Below, in pieces: positions 1 to 12,800 of a stretch of DNA of 64,000 bases. The translations under genes and the position numbers were made by a program. Location of the stretch: the NCBI RefSeq assembly GCF_037975245.1, contig NC_092579.1, positions 11,270,678 to 11,334,677 of the forward strand, in the 5' to 3' direction. Position 1 is the stretch's first letter, and every line of letters begins with the position of its first letter. The notes beneath the pieces were generated by a model. It was given only the letters and a program-made list of their open reading frames with translations. It did not search any database and had not been told where the DNA came from. Source of the DNA: Apostichopus japonicus. Its lineage: Eukaryota; Echinodermata; Holothuroidea; Aspidochirotida; Stichopodidae.

Positions 1-819
1 AAATTGACTGAAGTGATTACAACATTGGGTATCAAACGTATGGTCAAGTCCGTCATTTGTGAACAATTGATATTTCAGCCAATTTAGGTATGAATTATAC
101 ATAGACACAGTCACAACTTACTTTGTATTTTATTTTATATATCAATTTTAGATAAATATCAGGAGGGAAAGACAAAGCATTTTATGTCATATACCATATA
201 TAGATAAATATATATTTACTTATTTTTGGGCTCCTGACCACGGGCCCTTTAGGCGATCACAGAGCACTTGCCTTAGCTGCACCCCATCCTCCTATAGCCG
301 TTGCACGTAAACCCTGTCCTCGCAACCCTTTGACCCGAATTAAAAATAACGAAACTTGAACGGAAAAGGGAAGGGAATGACGTTGCCATAAGGGGCGGCT
401 CCACCCTCTTCAGAAAGGATTGGCAAAAAGGGAATAAGAAATGAACAATAAATTAATAGTTATTCCATTGAAAAGTGACTCGCTGAACATCGGCCGTCAA
501 AGCAAAATACCTTTTTTTCTAAATCACGTCAGTTTATTGCTTTCCAGCGTACTGTACTCCAGAATTGACTTATTTGACTATCCTGCTTCTTGTTCCGAAC
601 GGCTCCCAACGAAATGCCAAAAAGTCGGCAACGGGGTTAGGGGGGGGGGGGTTACCCAGCCCTTCCATTTGCCGATTCATGACACTGGGAAGTAGGGGTG
701 GGGGGGGGAGGGGCTTTCCGTCTTGATCCGTAAGTATAGTGAACGGTCACCATAACAAGGGTGTATAGCTTGGGACTAGCACGGGGAAACTTGTCAACCT
801 TGTGAACATTTTGACATTT
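1..819. other. No gene seen
   Basis: AT-rich sequence with poly-G tracts near 642-652 and 700-710. Short open frames on both strands have no recognisable protein and no splice support. Confidence 0.6.
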
Positions 820-1510
820 TGTGTTGGTTTTGATTAGGGCCTTAAGGTGTTTTTGAGATCCCGTTACTTTCATTTAAGAAGTGATGATGTAGTGGTCATT
901 TTAATTGGTCAAGCACTCTTGGACCGGGCAAGACGCATTATGGTACCCTTCTTAAAATGTCTTTAGAATCCATATGATCCATTGGTTAGGTGGTCCGAGG
1001 CGTGCTGGTTGTGATTGGGTCATAAAGGGTTTTTTCAGGTCCAGTTACAATAATTTAAGAAATGATGATTTAGTGGTCAGTTTAATTCATTGGTCAAGCA
1101 CTCTTTGGACCGGGCAAGACGCATTATGGTACTCTTCTGCATCGTCATTAGAGTTCATATGACCCATTGGTTGGGTGGTCCAAGGCGTGTTGGTTTTGAT
1201 TAGAGCCTTAAGGAGTTTTACAGGACCCGTTACATTAATTTACGAAGTGATGATTTAGTGGTCATTTTAATTGGTCAAGCACTCTTTGGACCGGGCAAGA
1301 CGCATTATGGTACCCTTTTACAATATCTTTAGAATTCATATGACCCATTGGTTAGGTGGTCCAAGGCGTGCTGGTTTTGATTAGGGCCTAAAGTGATTTG
1401 TTCCAGGTACTGTTACATTAATTTAAGAAATGAGGAAGTAGTGGTCATTTGAAGATGCATTATGGTACCCTTCTTAATTGTCATAAGAGTTCATATGACC
1501 CATAGATAAA
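820..1510. repeat. Tandem repeat, about 181-186-bp unit, about 3.7 copies
   Basis: The segment CGGGCAAGACGCATTATGG recurs at about 925, 1111 and 1292, with a shortened fourth copy near 1450. The shared unit also contains GGTCAAGCACTCTT, CATATGACCCATTGGTT and GTGCTGGTTTTGATTAG. No coding potential. Confidence 0.9.
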
Positions 1511-2890
1511 CCTCTTTTCCACGACCAAATGTTGAACATCTTGTAAGAAAGTATTCGTCTTGCCATAGGTATACGTCGATACCATTGTCGAATAAGTAAC
1601 TGAGTAGGTAGCAGTTACTCATTCGCGCATGTCGAACGAGGAACGCGGAATAAGTATCTAACTTCACACCTGTATGGATAATAAGGCTACTGATTGGCTA
1701 CTGCATGACCGTGTTACTCTAATGAAAAAGTCCGTGCCTTACAACATAAAGTAATAAAGAATCAAGTTGGGTGATCGGTCTCTTGATTTTGAAATTAGCC
1801 AACTACAAATTTTTCAAGTTGTACTACATATCCGTGAGTCATACCCCCCCCCCCCTTTTACAAACCCGTGACATATTCTACGTGTTTGTAAAAACGTGGA
1901 AGGTGATATATAGCAGCTTCCAAGAAAGTCTAGCGTAATGGCCCCTCGCTATTGCGTAATCTTCGTCGCGCTCACATATGCAAGATTGCGGTATACTGAC
2001 CGAGAAACGTATGTATGAATTATCTCATCTAAATATGGTTCAAGTTCGAAAACTGTTATGTTGTAAACAAGCATGAAACGGAGGCTCACAACCGATGTAA
2101 ATTGTTGATAATTACTTTCCAATATGGATATTAACGTATGTAGTTCTACGTATGATAGGTGTAAACACACATGATAAAGACACGGCTACGGTTGGCCATG
2201 CCAGTGTATAAAATTAGGGAATTTATGACGACATAAATTCTGAGCCAATCAGGAGGCAGTTTTATATGTCTACATAAAATCGATTTTATGACCTCATAAA
2301 ATCGGTTTAATGATGGTATGTTTTCGATTAATGCTAGCAGCAGAACTAGTGTCACGAGTTTCTGTGATGCAACCACTTTGAGTTTGAATAGGTGTAACCA
2401 AACATGACAAAGTATCACAAGACGAACACACTGGGCAAGCTACGTAACTTGCCAGTGTGTGCGTCTGGTATACGTAAACAGTTCCATATATAAGTCAGAA
2501 GCATTGAACTTATTCACACAAATATCCCTATGGGTATCAGTAAGCTAGTGTTATTCCTATGTTAATCGCAGAAGTCAGAATCGAAGAACACCGGCACCAA
2601 GCGTACAGTAATAATCATTTGGGACGCAGCAGCAGTTTGTTTTGTGGCAGTGGAGCAGGGTGCATCTAGGCTACTAGTAGTACCCTACAGTACTATTCTT
2701 GGCCTTGTGTAAACTTTTTTGGGTAACGTATGTAAACTTCTCTCTAACGTAATCCTATGCTGCTACAGTACTTGCTATAGGCAGTATTACTGAAGGTGAA
2801 CTAGCTTCAGTTACAGTTCTGTTATAGGGAGTTGAGCTAAATTTTTAAATGGTTTTGCCTATAACTTGACAATTAATAAAGGCTTGGCTT
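1511..2890. other. No gene seen; small inverted repeats
   Basis: Contains a poly-C tract near 1843 and two loosely related segments around 2158 and 2390 (GTGTAAACACACATGA and GTGTAACCAAACATGA). A hairpin lies at about 2427-2462 (ACACACTGGGCAAG with CTTGCCAGTGTGT). Nothing coding is recognised. Confidence 0.5.
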
Positions 2891-2909
2891 GTAGTTATTA
2901 ATAACTACT

Positions 2910-3556
2910 CAAAATCCAGATATGGCCAATTATAGCAATTTGTATCTGGCCTGGTCATATCTGTGCCATATATGGAATTTATATCTGGCCATAACAAGAA
3001 TTGGGCATTTGGGCAGATATATATCTTGATATAAGATAAAGGCCATATCTGGCTCAGATAAACTTTATATAGGTCACTTTATCTGGACCAGATATCGTCT
3101 ATATATGGCAAATCCAAATAGCTATGGCCCAATTATGGCAATTTGTATCTGGCCTGGCCATATCTGTGGCATATATGGAATTTATATCTGGCCATAACAA
3201 GAATTGGGCAGATATAACTATATAAGATAAAGGCCATATCTGGCTCAGATAATTAAACTTTATATGGGTCACTTTTTATCTGGACCAGATATGGTCCATC
3301 TATGGCAAACTCAAATCCGGCCCATATATGGCAAATACATATCTGGCCCATGTATAGCAGATCCATATGTGGCTAATTAGGAAATCCATATCTGGCCCAT
3401 ATGGCAAATATCTGAGAAAATCATGTTTGGCTCATATATGGGAAATCCATATCTGGCTCATATATGGCACATCCATATCTGTCCCATTAATTAGAAATCC
3501 ATTATGGCAAATCCATAGCTGGCCCATTACTTAGAAATCCATATTTGGCTCATATA
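2910..3556. repeat. 'atctggccatat' satellite-like tandem repeat
   Basis: A ~200-bp segment (about 2920-3110) is repeated at about 3115-3310. It is followed by short ~30-bp units built on CATATATGGCAAATCCATATC. The words CCATATCTGG and TATCTGGCC recur throughout. Base content resembles the satellite at 48.6-51.4 kb, but I cannot show that they are the same family. Confidence 0.8.
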
Positions 3557-3865
3557 TATGCAGGCAAGGGGGGGCGAAGGGGGCAGCCGCCCCCCCCTTG
3601 AGCCTATTTTTTTTAAATGTTTTTATGATATCGCTAGTAGTTTCAAAAGAGAAAATGCTAAGATGCAACTTATACAATTAAGGCCTGGGAAGTGCCATTT
3701 CCAGCGAGGCATTTTCAGCCAATTTTTTTTTTTACTCTTTGCGCCAACCATGCTGGTGCTGCGCTTAGATAGTTTGCAATGCCGTATCTACGGCTCTGAT
3801 AGTTTGCCTACATTTTCGCCCCTCCCTTGGCAAATTCCTGGCTTCACGCCTGCATACAGTATATA
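3557..3865 (+). mobile_element. MITE copy, 'GGCGAAGGGGGCAGCCGCC' family
   Basis: It shares its head (GGGGCGAAGGGGGCAGCCGCC), middle (TTTATGATATCGCTAGTA) and right part (TTGGCAAATTCCTGGCT then CGCCTG) with the elements at 43036-43325 (+) and 19347-19616 (-). No clean target duplication is visible at this copy, so the ends are approximate. Confidence 0.7.
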
Positions 3866-3901
3866 TGCCACACCCATAAATTGCCTTGGCAAATCCAATT
3901 A

Positions 3902-5096
3902 TAGTAAGACGGGGTAAAAAAAAAACGTTTCCTTAAAGTTTAACATAAAACTCGTTAGGTAGATGCTTAGGTAGATATTTTAGCATTGTCAGTTGACAAG
4001 TGGGAATACCTTCCTAAATAGCCATAATAAAAATTTCAATCACAATGAGTAAAGGAGAAATTCCAGAAAAGGGGTGGTTTTTTTTTACCCCGGCTGTTAG
4101 TCATTTTTGGGGTAAAAAAAAACCCTGCTGGGGTAAAAAAAGTCCACACTGTTAAAACAACATACTACCACAGAAAATGTGCAAAACCACCAGAAATATT
4201 TTCAGCACACTTTAGAAAAGCTTTATTTGGGCATTTTCAATCAAGTTCTGCATGAATTAACCTATTGCCAAACGATAAACTCCGGGAAACAAACCCCACC
4301 TTCCGAGACTAAGCAAGATTCTATCAAGACTGTTTATTACCCCCTAAAACATTATTGACCATGTTTTATGAGTTTTATTCTATATATTAGTATCACATCC
4401 AGCTGTGGGGTTGGGACTTAGGGTAGAGAATATTTTAGGACTCTAAAAATAACAAGATAACCATATACAGCAGACATATTGTGTTAGGCTATAACACTAG
4501 GCTAACATAGAAATAACTTAGGTTAAGAACAGGCAACAGTTAGTTATAAAAAGGTAAATTATTATATTGGTAGAAATTAGAGGAGCATAGATGTACTCCC
4601 TGTGTCAATCATATAGCAATTCTAACATTCTGTGATAAATATAAACCATTTTGGGAGGAAATTAGGACTGGTCTTTTTTTACCCCAAACGGACACTAAAC
4701 CCTGGGGTAAAAAAAACCCACGTCATTCGAGAAAACGGGCAGATCGTGCGGGTAATTACATTACTGATTCATGTAGGTACACCTCTTGTTATCATAACCA
4801 AGAAACAAAAACCTCTATATCAGTTCTAATATTTTTGCAGGATAAAGTTAAAGGACAGTGTTCAGAACTTAAATATTTGCTATTTTTAGAGTATGGGAAA
4901 AATCGGCGCTAAAAGTATTGGTACACTGATGGAAAAGAATAGTAACAATCAATAAAGTATGTCAGAATTGACTTGGGCACCATGGTTTTCACATACACCA
5001 TACAAAAATGTGTTTCTATTTCTCACGACTTGTAGTTGGGGGGTGGTTTTTTTTTACCCCAACTACCCTGTGGTTTTTTTTTACCCCGTTTTACTA
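3902..5096. mobile_element. 1.2-kb non-autonomous TIR element with TA duplication
   Basis: The left end TAGTAAGACGGGGTAAAA is mirrored at the right end (TTTTACCCCGTTTTACTA), flanked by TA on both sides (3900-3901, 5097-5098). Internal copies of TTTTTTTTACCCC and its complement sit near 4080-4135, 4675-4715 and 5045-5060. There is no open frame of note. TA flanks would fit a Tc1/mariner-like or ISL2EU-like origin (inference). Confidence 0.72.
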
Positions 5097-5099
5097 TAC

Positions 5100-6840
5100 T
5101 GTCCTATATTATGATAAATTAATCCAGATTGAACTCGTTAAAAAGATGGCTACATATGTGCCAGAACATCATCTGGTGATGTAAAGAAATATAATTTGAA
5201 ACCAAATAAAGGCAATATATGGCGCAGATAAAGCAACTCTTTATTTACTGCTTAATTATCTGGCCATTAATTACATTTCCTGTTTGATCCATCAGCAGGT
5301 ATAAATTTTGTTTTTTTCTTAATTGTTTCACCTTATACCCACAGCATGTCCAAGCCATTACAAATAAAAAACTAATACTAGAAAAGGGTCTAATTCTGTT
5401 CAAACGTTTATTAAGGCAATATGACTGTCATACAAAAATACATGGTTAAGAGAATAAATTATCCCGGCATGATAAAATGTTCCACGAATAAATTGGCACT
5501 TGAAAGCCTGCATGCCTCATGACAAAATGCCATATATCACTCTGCGGTCTCTATAGGCTATCTTCAGTCTCTGCAAGGTCTGTGTTCTTTCATCGACCCA
5601 ATTCTCAAAATAATGACGAAGACATATAAAGTTGGGATTACTAATTATTTCCAACACATATTCCAAACACAATTGTGTACACAACTTTTTGTGACACATG
5701 TTTTATTTGTGACTCACAATGGTTCCAACTTTATAGAAATTTCAAAATCATTTCAAATTGTGTCTGAAAAAAAACCCAATGTCAGACAATTAAACCAAAA
5801 AAGCAAGGCTTAATTGGAGGTAAAAATCAACTTAACTTGGACTTACGAATCTGCAGTATTAATATGGCCTCAAACTTATCACTAAAAAAGCTCCTTGCTG
5901 TTACAGTACCTAATCCGACTGCTATGGGCATAAAATGATTGCTGTTCAAAAATTAGCCTGCACTCTCGAGTTACTGTACTGTACTAGCCAACGTTGACCT
6001 TGCATGAGCCTTGATTTATCCTACACTAGGCCTATAACCTACAGTCTATATTCTGTATAAAATATAGCCAAATATTCAATGAAAGTTTGATAGCTGGAAT
6101 GTAGATTGTGCAAGATTTCTGATGTCTTCTTAGGCCTATACTAATTGGGTACCATATTTTATCTGAATAAAAGAGCCAACTAGGGGAGGGGTACGTAATT
6201 GTGGTGACCGTCTTTCATATGTGGGGGAATACGATAACGCGTGCTTGAAAGGAAGTGAAATTGGGTAAATATCAAACTTCAACTCAACAAAGAAATTTCC
6301 ATATACATACATGCTAGCTGTGTATATAGGAATTCAACAGACCAGTTGAAAGAATGTTATTTTTGGCAGCTAGTATAATTGCCTTTCTCTGGTGAAATTG
6401 TAAGAAAAATTAACAAGAAGAAGAAACCTCCAGAGAAATTTGGATGTATGGTACGAGTTCTGTAAATATATGTTTGTTGAGATGGATGTCTAGTACGTTA
6501 ATTGTTAATTTTAACATTCGTATGTGAACATATATAATCAATTACATGTAGTGATGTAATGCGTGGAAAAGAAGCATTTCTGTAACTTTGTCAGAAGCAA
6601 ACCTGATAGTACAATATGTCTCTGTCAGACTCTGTGCTAAATAAAGTACTACTGGGTAACAGTTGCTTTACTTTCTTATCCATTTTAAGCCAAAATATGC
6701 CCTGGCAGATATCATATACTGTATGTGTACTGGAAATACAGTGCATGCATGCTGCAGTGAACAAGCTGTTGTGTGTGCGATATGGTAATTAGGTGGCATT
6801 AAATATGAATTCATCATTGTTCATGACACAAGTTGCATTT
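5100..6840. other. Upstream region of CYP gene 1, no gene seen
   Basis: AT-rich. A non-coding 5' UTR exon and the promoter of the P450 gene are expected here because an acceptor precedes its start codon, but I cannot place them. Confidence 0.4.
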
Positions 6841-6887
6841 TCTTTTCTTTTTAGTAAGTACAGTAACCCAGCTCAAACCTTGTCATT
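6841..6887 (+). promoter_or_regulatory. 5' UTR with splice acceptor upstream of CYP gene 1
   Basis: A long pyrimidine tract ending in TTTTTAG (to 6854) lies 33 bases before the start codon. The minus-strand paralogue has a similar acceptor 25 bases before its own start. Both genes therefore seem to have an intron in the 5' UTR, with the first exon and promoter further upstream. I cannot place the transcription start. Confidence 0.5.
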
Positions 6888-9800
6888 ATGACGTTTGACA
6901 GTGCAGTGGTGGCTAATTCCACATCTTTAGCTCTTGTAACCATAACAACAGCACTGGTTGGAATTTGGATATGGAGTCAACAGAAACCAACCAAGGACTT
7001 CCCACCTGGACCAAAAGGATGGCCTCTTGTTGGCAATATCATAGGTAAGGGCAGATAAATTAGTTGATATACTGTACGTGCAAGAATACTGTACATTAAT
7101 TCTTCAAGAAGAGCGAGAGCCGAGATGTAACGATTTCTGACAGAAGCTGTTCAAACAAATTTCCTCCGAGTTTTCTGCACAACAAAATGACATCCAAGCT
7201 TGTTTATTTGTGATTCAGTTCCAGGCCTATTTCATAGGTTCCTTAACTTTCAGTACTTTGTCTAACATATCTCACACCATTTGCTATTTTTTAATTAAGT
7301 TTGTTCGGTTTTCTCTTAGAGCTTGCACGTAATGAGAAGCCTGCCTTTGTTGTCTTCACCGAGTATGCTAAGGAGTATGGAAATATATTTTCCATAAGAG
7401 TAGGTAATAGGTGGGCTGTAGTCCTGAATGGTGCAGCTACAATCAAGGAAGCTCTCCTGAAGAAGGGTGTGGAGTTTGCTAACAGAACAACCAGTTATAC
7501 TAGTAAGTCTGTTTTTTAGTTCATAAAGTATAATCACTTTTTGCTTTTGATAATCAACTATAACCTATAGGCTAACATGCGGATGGACCTCGTACTTTGG
7601 GATATTTGGATAAGTCATATTCATTACTAGCTTCACCACTGTTGACCTAAGGGGTTGTTTGAGGTCAGCAGAAGAAAAAGAATGTAGAAACCCTGTAATG
7701 CAAACACAATCTTTCAAGTTAGGTGTCTTGTACTGATCTGACAAATGTTATTTTCAGTAGATTCATTTTATCTAAAATGGTAATGTATACGGTTACTTTA
7801 CGGTCACAACAGAGATCAAATGGTGAAAACATTATGCATCTCAAATGAGACTTCTTGGACTGCAGGTACAAATGCAAATAAAAAATAGATCAGAGATTAA
7901 ATGGTGAAATCATGCATATCAAATGAGACTTCTTGGACTGTAGGTACAAATGCAAATAAAATATAAAGCATTCATACTTTAACAGTAACTTCCTTTCCTG
8001 TTTAGCTGACTTATTCACTGAAGGTGGCCAGGATATTGCCTTTGGCCAATATTCTCCATCTTGGAAGCTACACAGAAAGCTTGCCTTTTCTGCTTTCAGG
8101 TAAATTTATTCAAAACCTACTTTTTTATAGCAAGAGATCAGCTCTCAACAGATCAAGTAATTATCTATTAACAAAGCAACCTTTTCATAGGGAAGTTTCA
8201 ACATTACATATGAGAATCTTGCCTTTGAGCAAACTCGATAAAATTATCTGTCAAACCTTCAGAGCTGGCTGCATGCTTATTTATGGATGCCTGAATAAAA
8301 CCCACAAGGGTACTAATTCTAAGCAGCATGTATTGAAGTTGGAAGGTGAATACTACAACAGCTCTAACACAGCGCAGGCTTTACACTGTAACTGAGTAAA
8401 TTGTGCACTCGTGGTTGCTTTGTTAATATTTTAGTTGTACATTTATACTGCCATCATGCAGGGACATGATACGTAATATGGGTTGCAACTTGCAATAGAG
8501 CATGGGAGGCTCCAATTGTCAGAAACCCACACACTTTGCTTAGAAACTTTGTTTGCTGGGTGCCGATTTGAGTAAAGAGGAGCAGCTGCCATATCTGTCC
8601 ATGTACAGCTGTATGAACATTAATGCTACTCAAGGTTATAATAGCTGGTGACATGTATCGCAATTATCAGTCGACACTATTGTAACGTCACAAACAGACA
8701 CAAACAGACACATAGACATCAGAAAGAGAGTTGCTAATTACTAGGTTGTTTCGGATACATACAGTACATATATATTCACAGGTGAGAAATCCGGCATAAG
8801 GGAAAATTTCCCTAGCCCTATGTCCCTTGTCCTTAAATAACTGAATGATGCAAGTACAACTTCTTACAGAATATCTGCCTGATGTATGAAAAACAGAAAC
8901 TGCTAAATCCAACAAATGGAAACAGTTAAAGGTATGCGCACTCGATGATAACGAGATGAAAAGTGGTAACACATGGGTGGAAGCAGACAATCCACGGGGT
9001 GGTGTATAAGAATTGTAAGAACTAATAAGGATCCTTGAAGGTTCAGCAAGAGAGCTTATAAACTTACCTGGATTGGCCTATCCAATACCAATGTCACACT
9101 ATGATTACTACTGTACCTCATAGTAAAGAAAAGTCTAATTGGTTTTACTTACTCTTTTATGTTCACTTTCAATGACCTTTTCAATGTTTCAGGAAGTTGG
9201 CTACTGGTGACAACAAGAGATTTGAGAAGCTGGTGTATTCCATCATTCCTGCCCTTACAGCGAATTTGGACTCCAAACTGTCGGAACCGTTTGACCCGCA
9301 TACATCCCTGTCATCATCCATCTATAATATTCTGGCGAGTTTGTGCTTTGGCAAACAGTAAGTTGAGAATGTACAATATTGGAAGTAATGTGGTACTGTA
9401 GTGTCATCTCTCACACCCAAAAATTCTTTATATCAGTGAGACAGATGTTGCAGGAGTGAATGGAGGATTTTGAAGAGGAGGATATGTGATTTCATTGAAG
9501 CTGACTCCGATGTGGGAGGTGCGCGGGTCCGATGCTGGAGGTACGTGCGCGGACCCGATGCGGGAGGTGCGCGGACCCGATGCGGGAGGTGCGCGGGCCC
9601 GATGCGGGAGGTGCGCGGGCCCGATGCGGGAGGTGCGCGGGCCCGATGCGGGAGGTGCGCGGGTCCGATGCGGGAGGAACTGAAAACTTAACATGTTAAG
9701 TGATACATTCTCAGGTATATTTAGGATATAAAAATTAGGAGTATAATTAGGGCTACACACACGGTTGTGCTAATAAATACTTTTAACTTTTTGTATGGGG

Positions 9801-12800
9801 AAAAAAAGGGTGTGGGGGTTTATACATGCACACCACCCCCTGGATCAGCATCTATGTTGGTAACACAGAATGATTCTTTTATGATAGTGTTGTAGCAATA
9901 TGTGACACCTGCTTGTTAACAAGATAAATCGAAAGTTCGGAGAGGATTAACTTCATACTGAGCAAATCATATATGTCAATGAATCACAACACTAACTGGC
10001 TTTCTGGATTATGTTCTGTGTCTTAATTGTTTCTGGTTTCTAGGTATGAATTTGATGATCCGCAACTTACTCGCTTGATATACCTGAGTAAAGAAGCGGA
10101 TAAACTTGCTGGAAGTGGTAGTCTTGCTGACTTCATACCAATCTTCAAATACGTTCCTACTCCTGGTCAGAGAAAACTGGAAGCTGTGTGGAAAGAATTC
10201 TTGGGCTTCATCAGCCAAGAATTGGAGGAACACCGTGAGAAGTATGATGGGGGTAGGTAGCTCTATGATGTATATGGCTGCAAATAGGAGGGGCTGGTAG
10301 TATGGTGCATATCTCTCTGTCGACAAAAGAGGTGGGATGGGATGGGATGGGGGGGGGGGAGGGCATAAGGGAAGTGTCAGGAGAATCACAGCATAACAGA
10401 TTGGAAGAGCCACACATTACTACACTGACCTTAATGTCGTCTCATAGATCATTGGACCTATTTAATGGGCACACTCTCCATTTGTGCCAACTAATATTAA
10501 TTAACTTGTCACAATCCCGTTGATTCTCTGATTTACACGGGCGAACCAACTAATATAAAACATTAATTAATTCGCACCATCCCATTAAATCTCTGATTTA
10601 CACCAGCAAACCAAACTAATATTAATTAATTTGCACAATCCCATTAAATTCTCTGATTTACACAGGCGAACCAAACTAATATTAATTAATTTGCATTCAT
10701 CCCATTTAATCTCTGATTTACACAGGCGAACCTAAGGATTTCATAGAGATGCTCTTACAGTCTCGACAAGAAATCAAAGACGAAGGCAAAGAAGATATGA
10801 ACTTGATAACAGAAACCCGTATCAGACAGACAGTGACGGATGTATTCACTGGTAAGGACATTCCCTAAACCAAAGTTTCCAATGGAGGGAACATATTTGT
10901 AAAGGTTGTAGGGTTTTGCATGATGGTGGTAAAAATATTCATGCAAATGACAACACTTAATCAATGAGCTATTAACATGCAAAACTGGATATAATTATGC
11001 AAACATAATCTTAAAGTAAAACCAGAAGAAAACAGGAAATAACAAAAACACAATTTGAAATTCAATCTTTCAATAATGGTTCATCATTTTCATGTTGACA
11101 GACACTTTTTAATGTACATTAAAAATTCTTATGCAGTGAAGTAACCAAGGGTTTCATTTAGACTTATCAGATAGATTTTTTTATTTTGTGTCTTGTAAAT
11201 CTTCTCAACGACTTTATTTCCTTGGTATTTCAGCTGGTACGGATACGTCCATATTTACCTTGCAGTGGTGTGTTGGACTGATGGTGCAATATCCAGAGGT
11301 GCAAGCCAAAGTAGCCGAAGAAGTGGATCGTGTCGTGGGAAGAGATAGGCTGCCCTCACTTGATGACCGTGGGGAGTTAGTATACACCACAGCAGCCCTG
11401 TACGAGGTTATGCGGTACAGTACCATAGCTCCTTTAGCCTTGCCACATGCTACGTCGACGGACGTAGAGTTTGGTAAGCACTTAACCTAGCTATGCTATA
11501 TGACACTGCAGCTGAATAGTGGTTTGGCCACCTATGACAACAGAAATTAGATTAAAGAAAGAACCACCAATCAACTGCAGTTTGTACTTTCACTAATTAA
11601 CAAAGACAACAGTGATGTATATGCTCAAATAAGCCTTATACTAGTTTTATTAAAATTAAAGGTATATATATGTTTTTAGAAGAGTATTGTTTAGAATATT
11701 GACATGCTTGATAAGCCTTTTTAATTCACATTCCTGCTTCACAGGTGTATAAATCTTTCTCTTTATATTAATTTCCAGGTGGTTATACCATCCCTAAAGA
11801 TACTTGGGTTTTAGTGAACATCTACTCCATGCACTTTGATGAAAAACTCTGGGATGAACCTAAAAAATTCACACCAGGTAAGGTTAGATTCAAAGTTCCT
11901 TTACTAGTGAGTATGGTGACATTAGATTAACAGATGGTGTCTCTAGGCATGTGACCTTTCCCTTTTATGGGTCTTGCCGAAGGCAGACGGAATCTATGCA
12001 ATGGTGATGGCCTGTATGTGTCTGTGTGTGTATGTGACACTTGCTCGTAAACAATCTTAACTTCAGAAAGATAACTGGGATACATTTGATGTTTGGTATG
12101 TAGGTTCCCCTTAGGTAGAACTGGTTTGGGAATGTTGTTGGTATCGGTCAAAGGTTATTCGTGGTCAGCATGGCTCACAGTCTGAAAACATTATTCACAC
12201 AATATCTTAAGAAGTAGAAGTTGCAGGAAGTTCAAACGTGGTGTGTTGCTTGCTGTTGGTGAGTAGATGATCTGTAGTGTTTATCATGATGTCAAAGGTC
12301 ATTTTAGGTCAGCAGAGGGAAAAAGTGTGAAAATCTTGTAAACATGATATCTCAAGGAAGGTCGCATATGCAGTTCTATTATTTGTCTAATTGATTTCCT
12401 CTAATTAGTTTAGCAAACTCTATTGATTGTAGTGGAGGTCAAAGGTCATTTGAATATATATTTGAATATATATGTGAATATATCAAAAGTGCTATATCTC
12501 CAGAACCAGAACATGAAAGGTTTTCATATGTGGTATGATAGTCTTTGATGTAGGTCAGAGTTCATTTAAGGTCACCAGGTGTCAAAACTTGAACACTATG
12601 TAACTACGATATTTCCAGATAGGAAACTGCAGTAGCTGCCGCTGTTATGTATGGCTATGGCATCTCTATAATGAGTACAAGAACCCCATTGTTTTGGTGG
12701 AGAGTACAGGTCATTTGGGTTCAGCAGAGGTTACACTCTGGAAATTTTAAACATGGCATCATAAGATATCATATTGGCATATGACTTTCCTAAAATGAGT

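Noticed and set aside
9428-9760. Proline/arginine-rich ORFs on both strands
   Set aside because: They come from the 21-bp GC minisatellite in a P450 intron, open on both strands.
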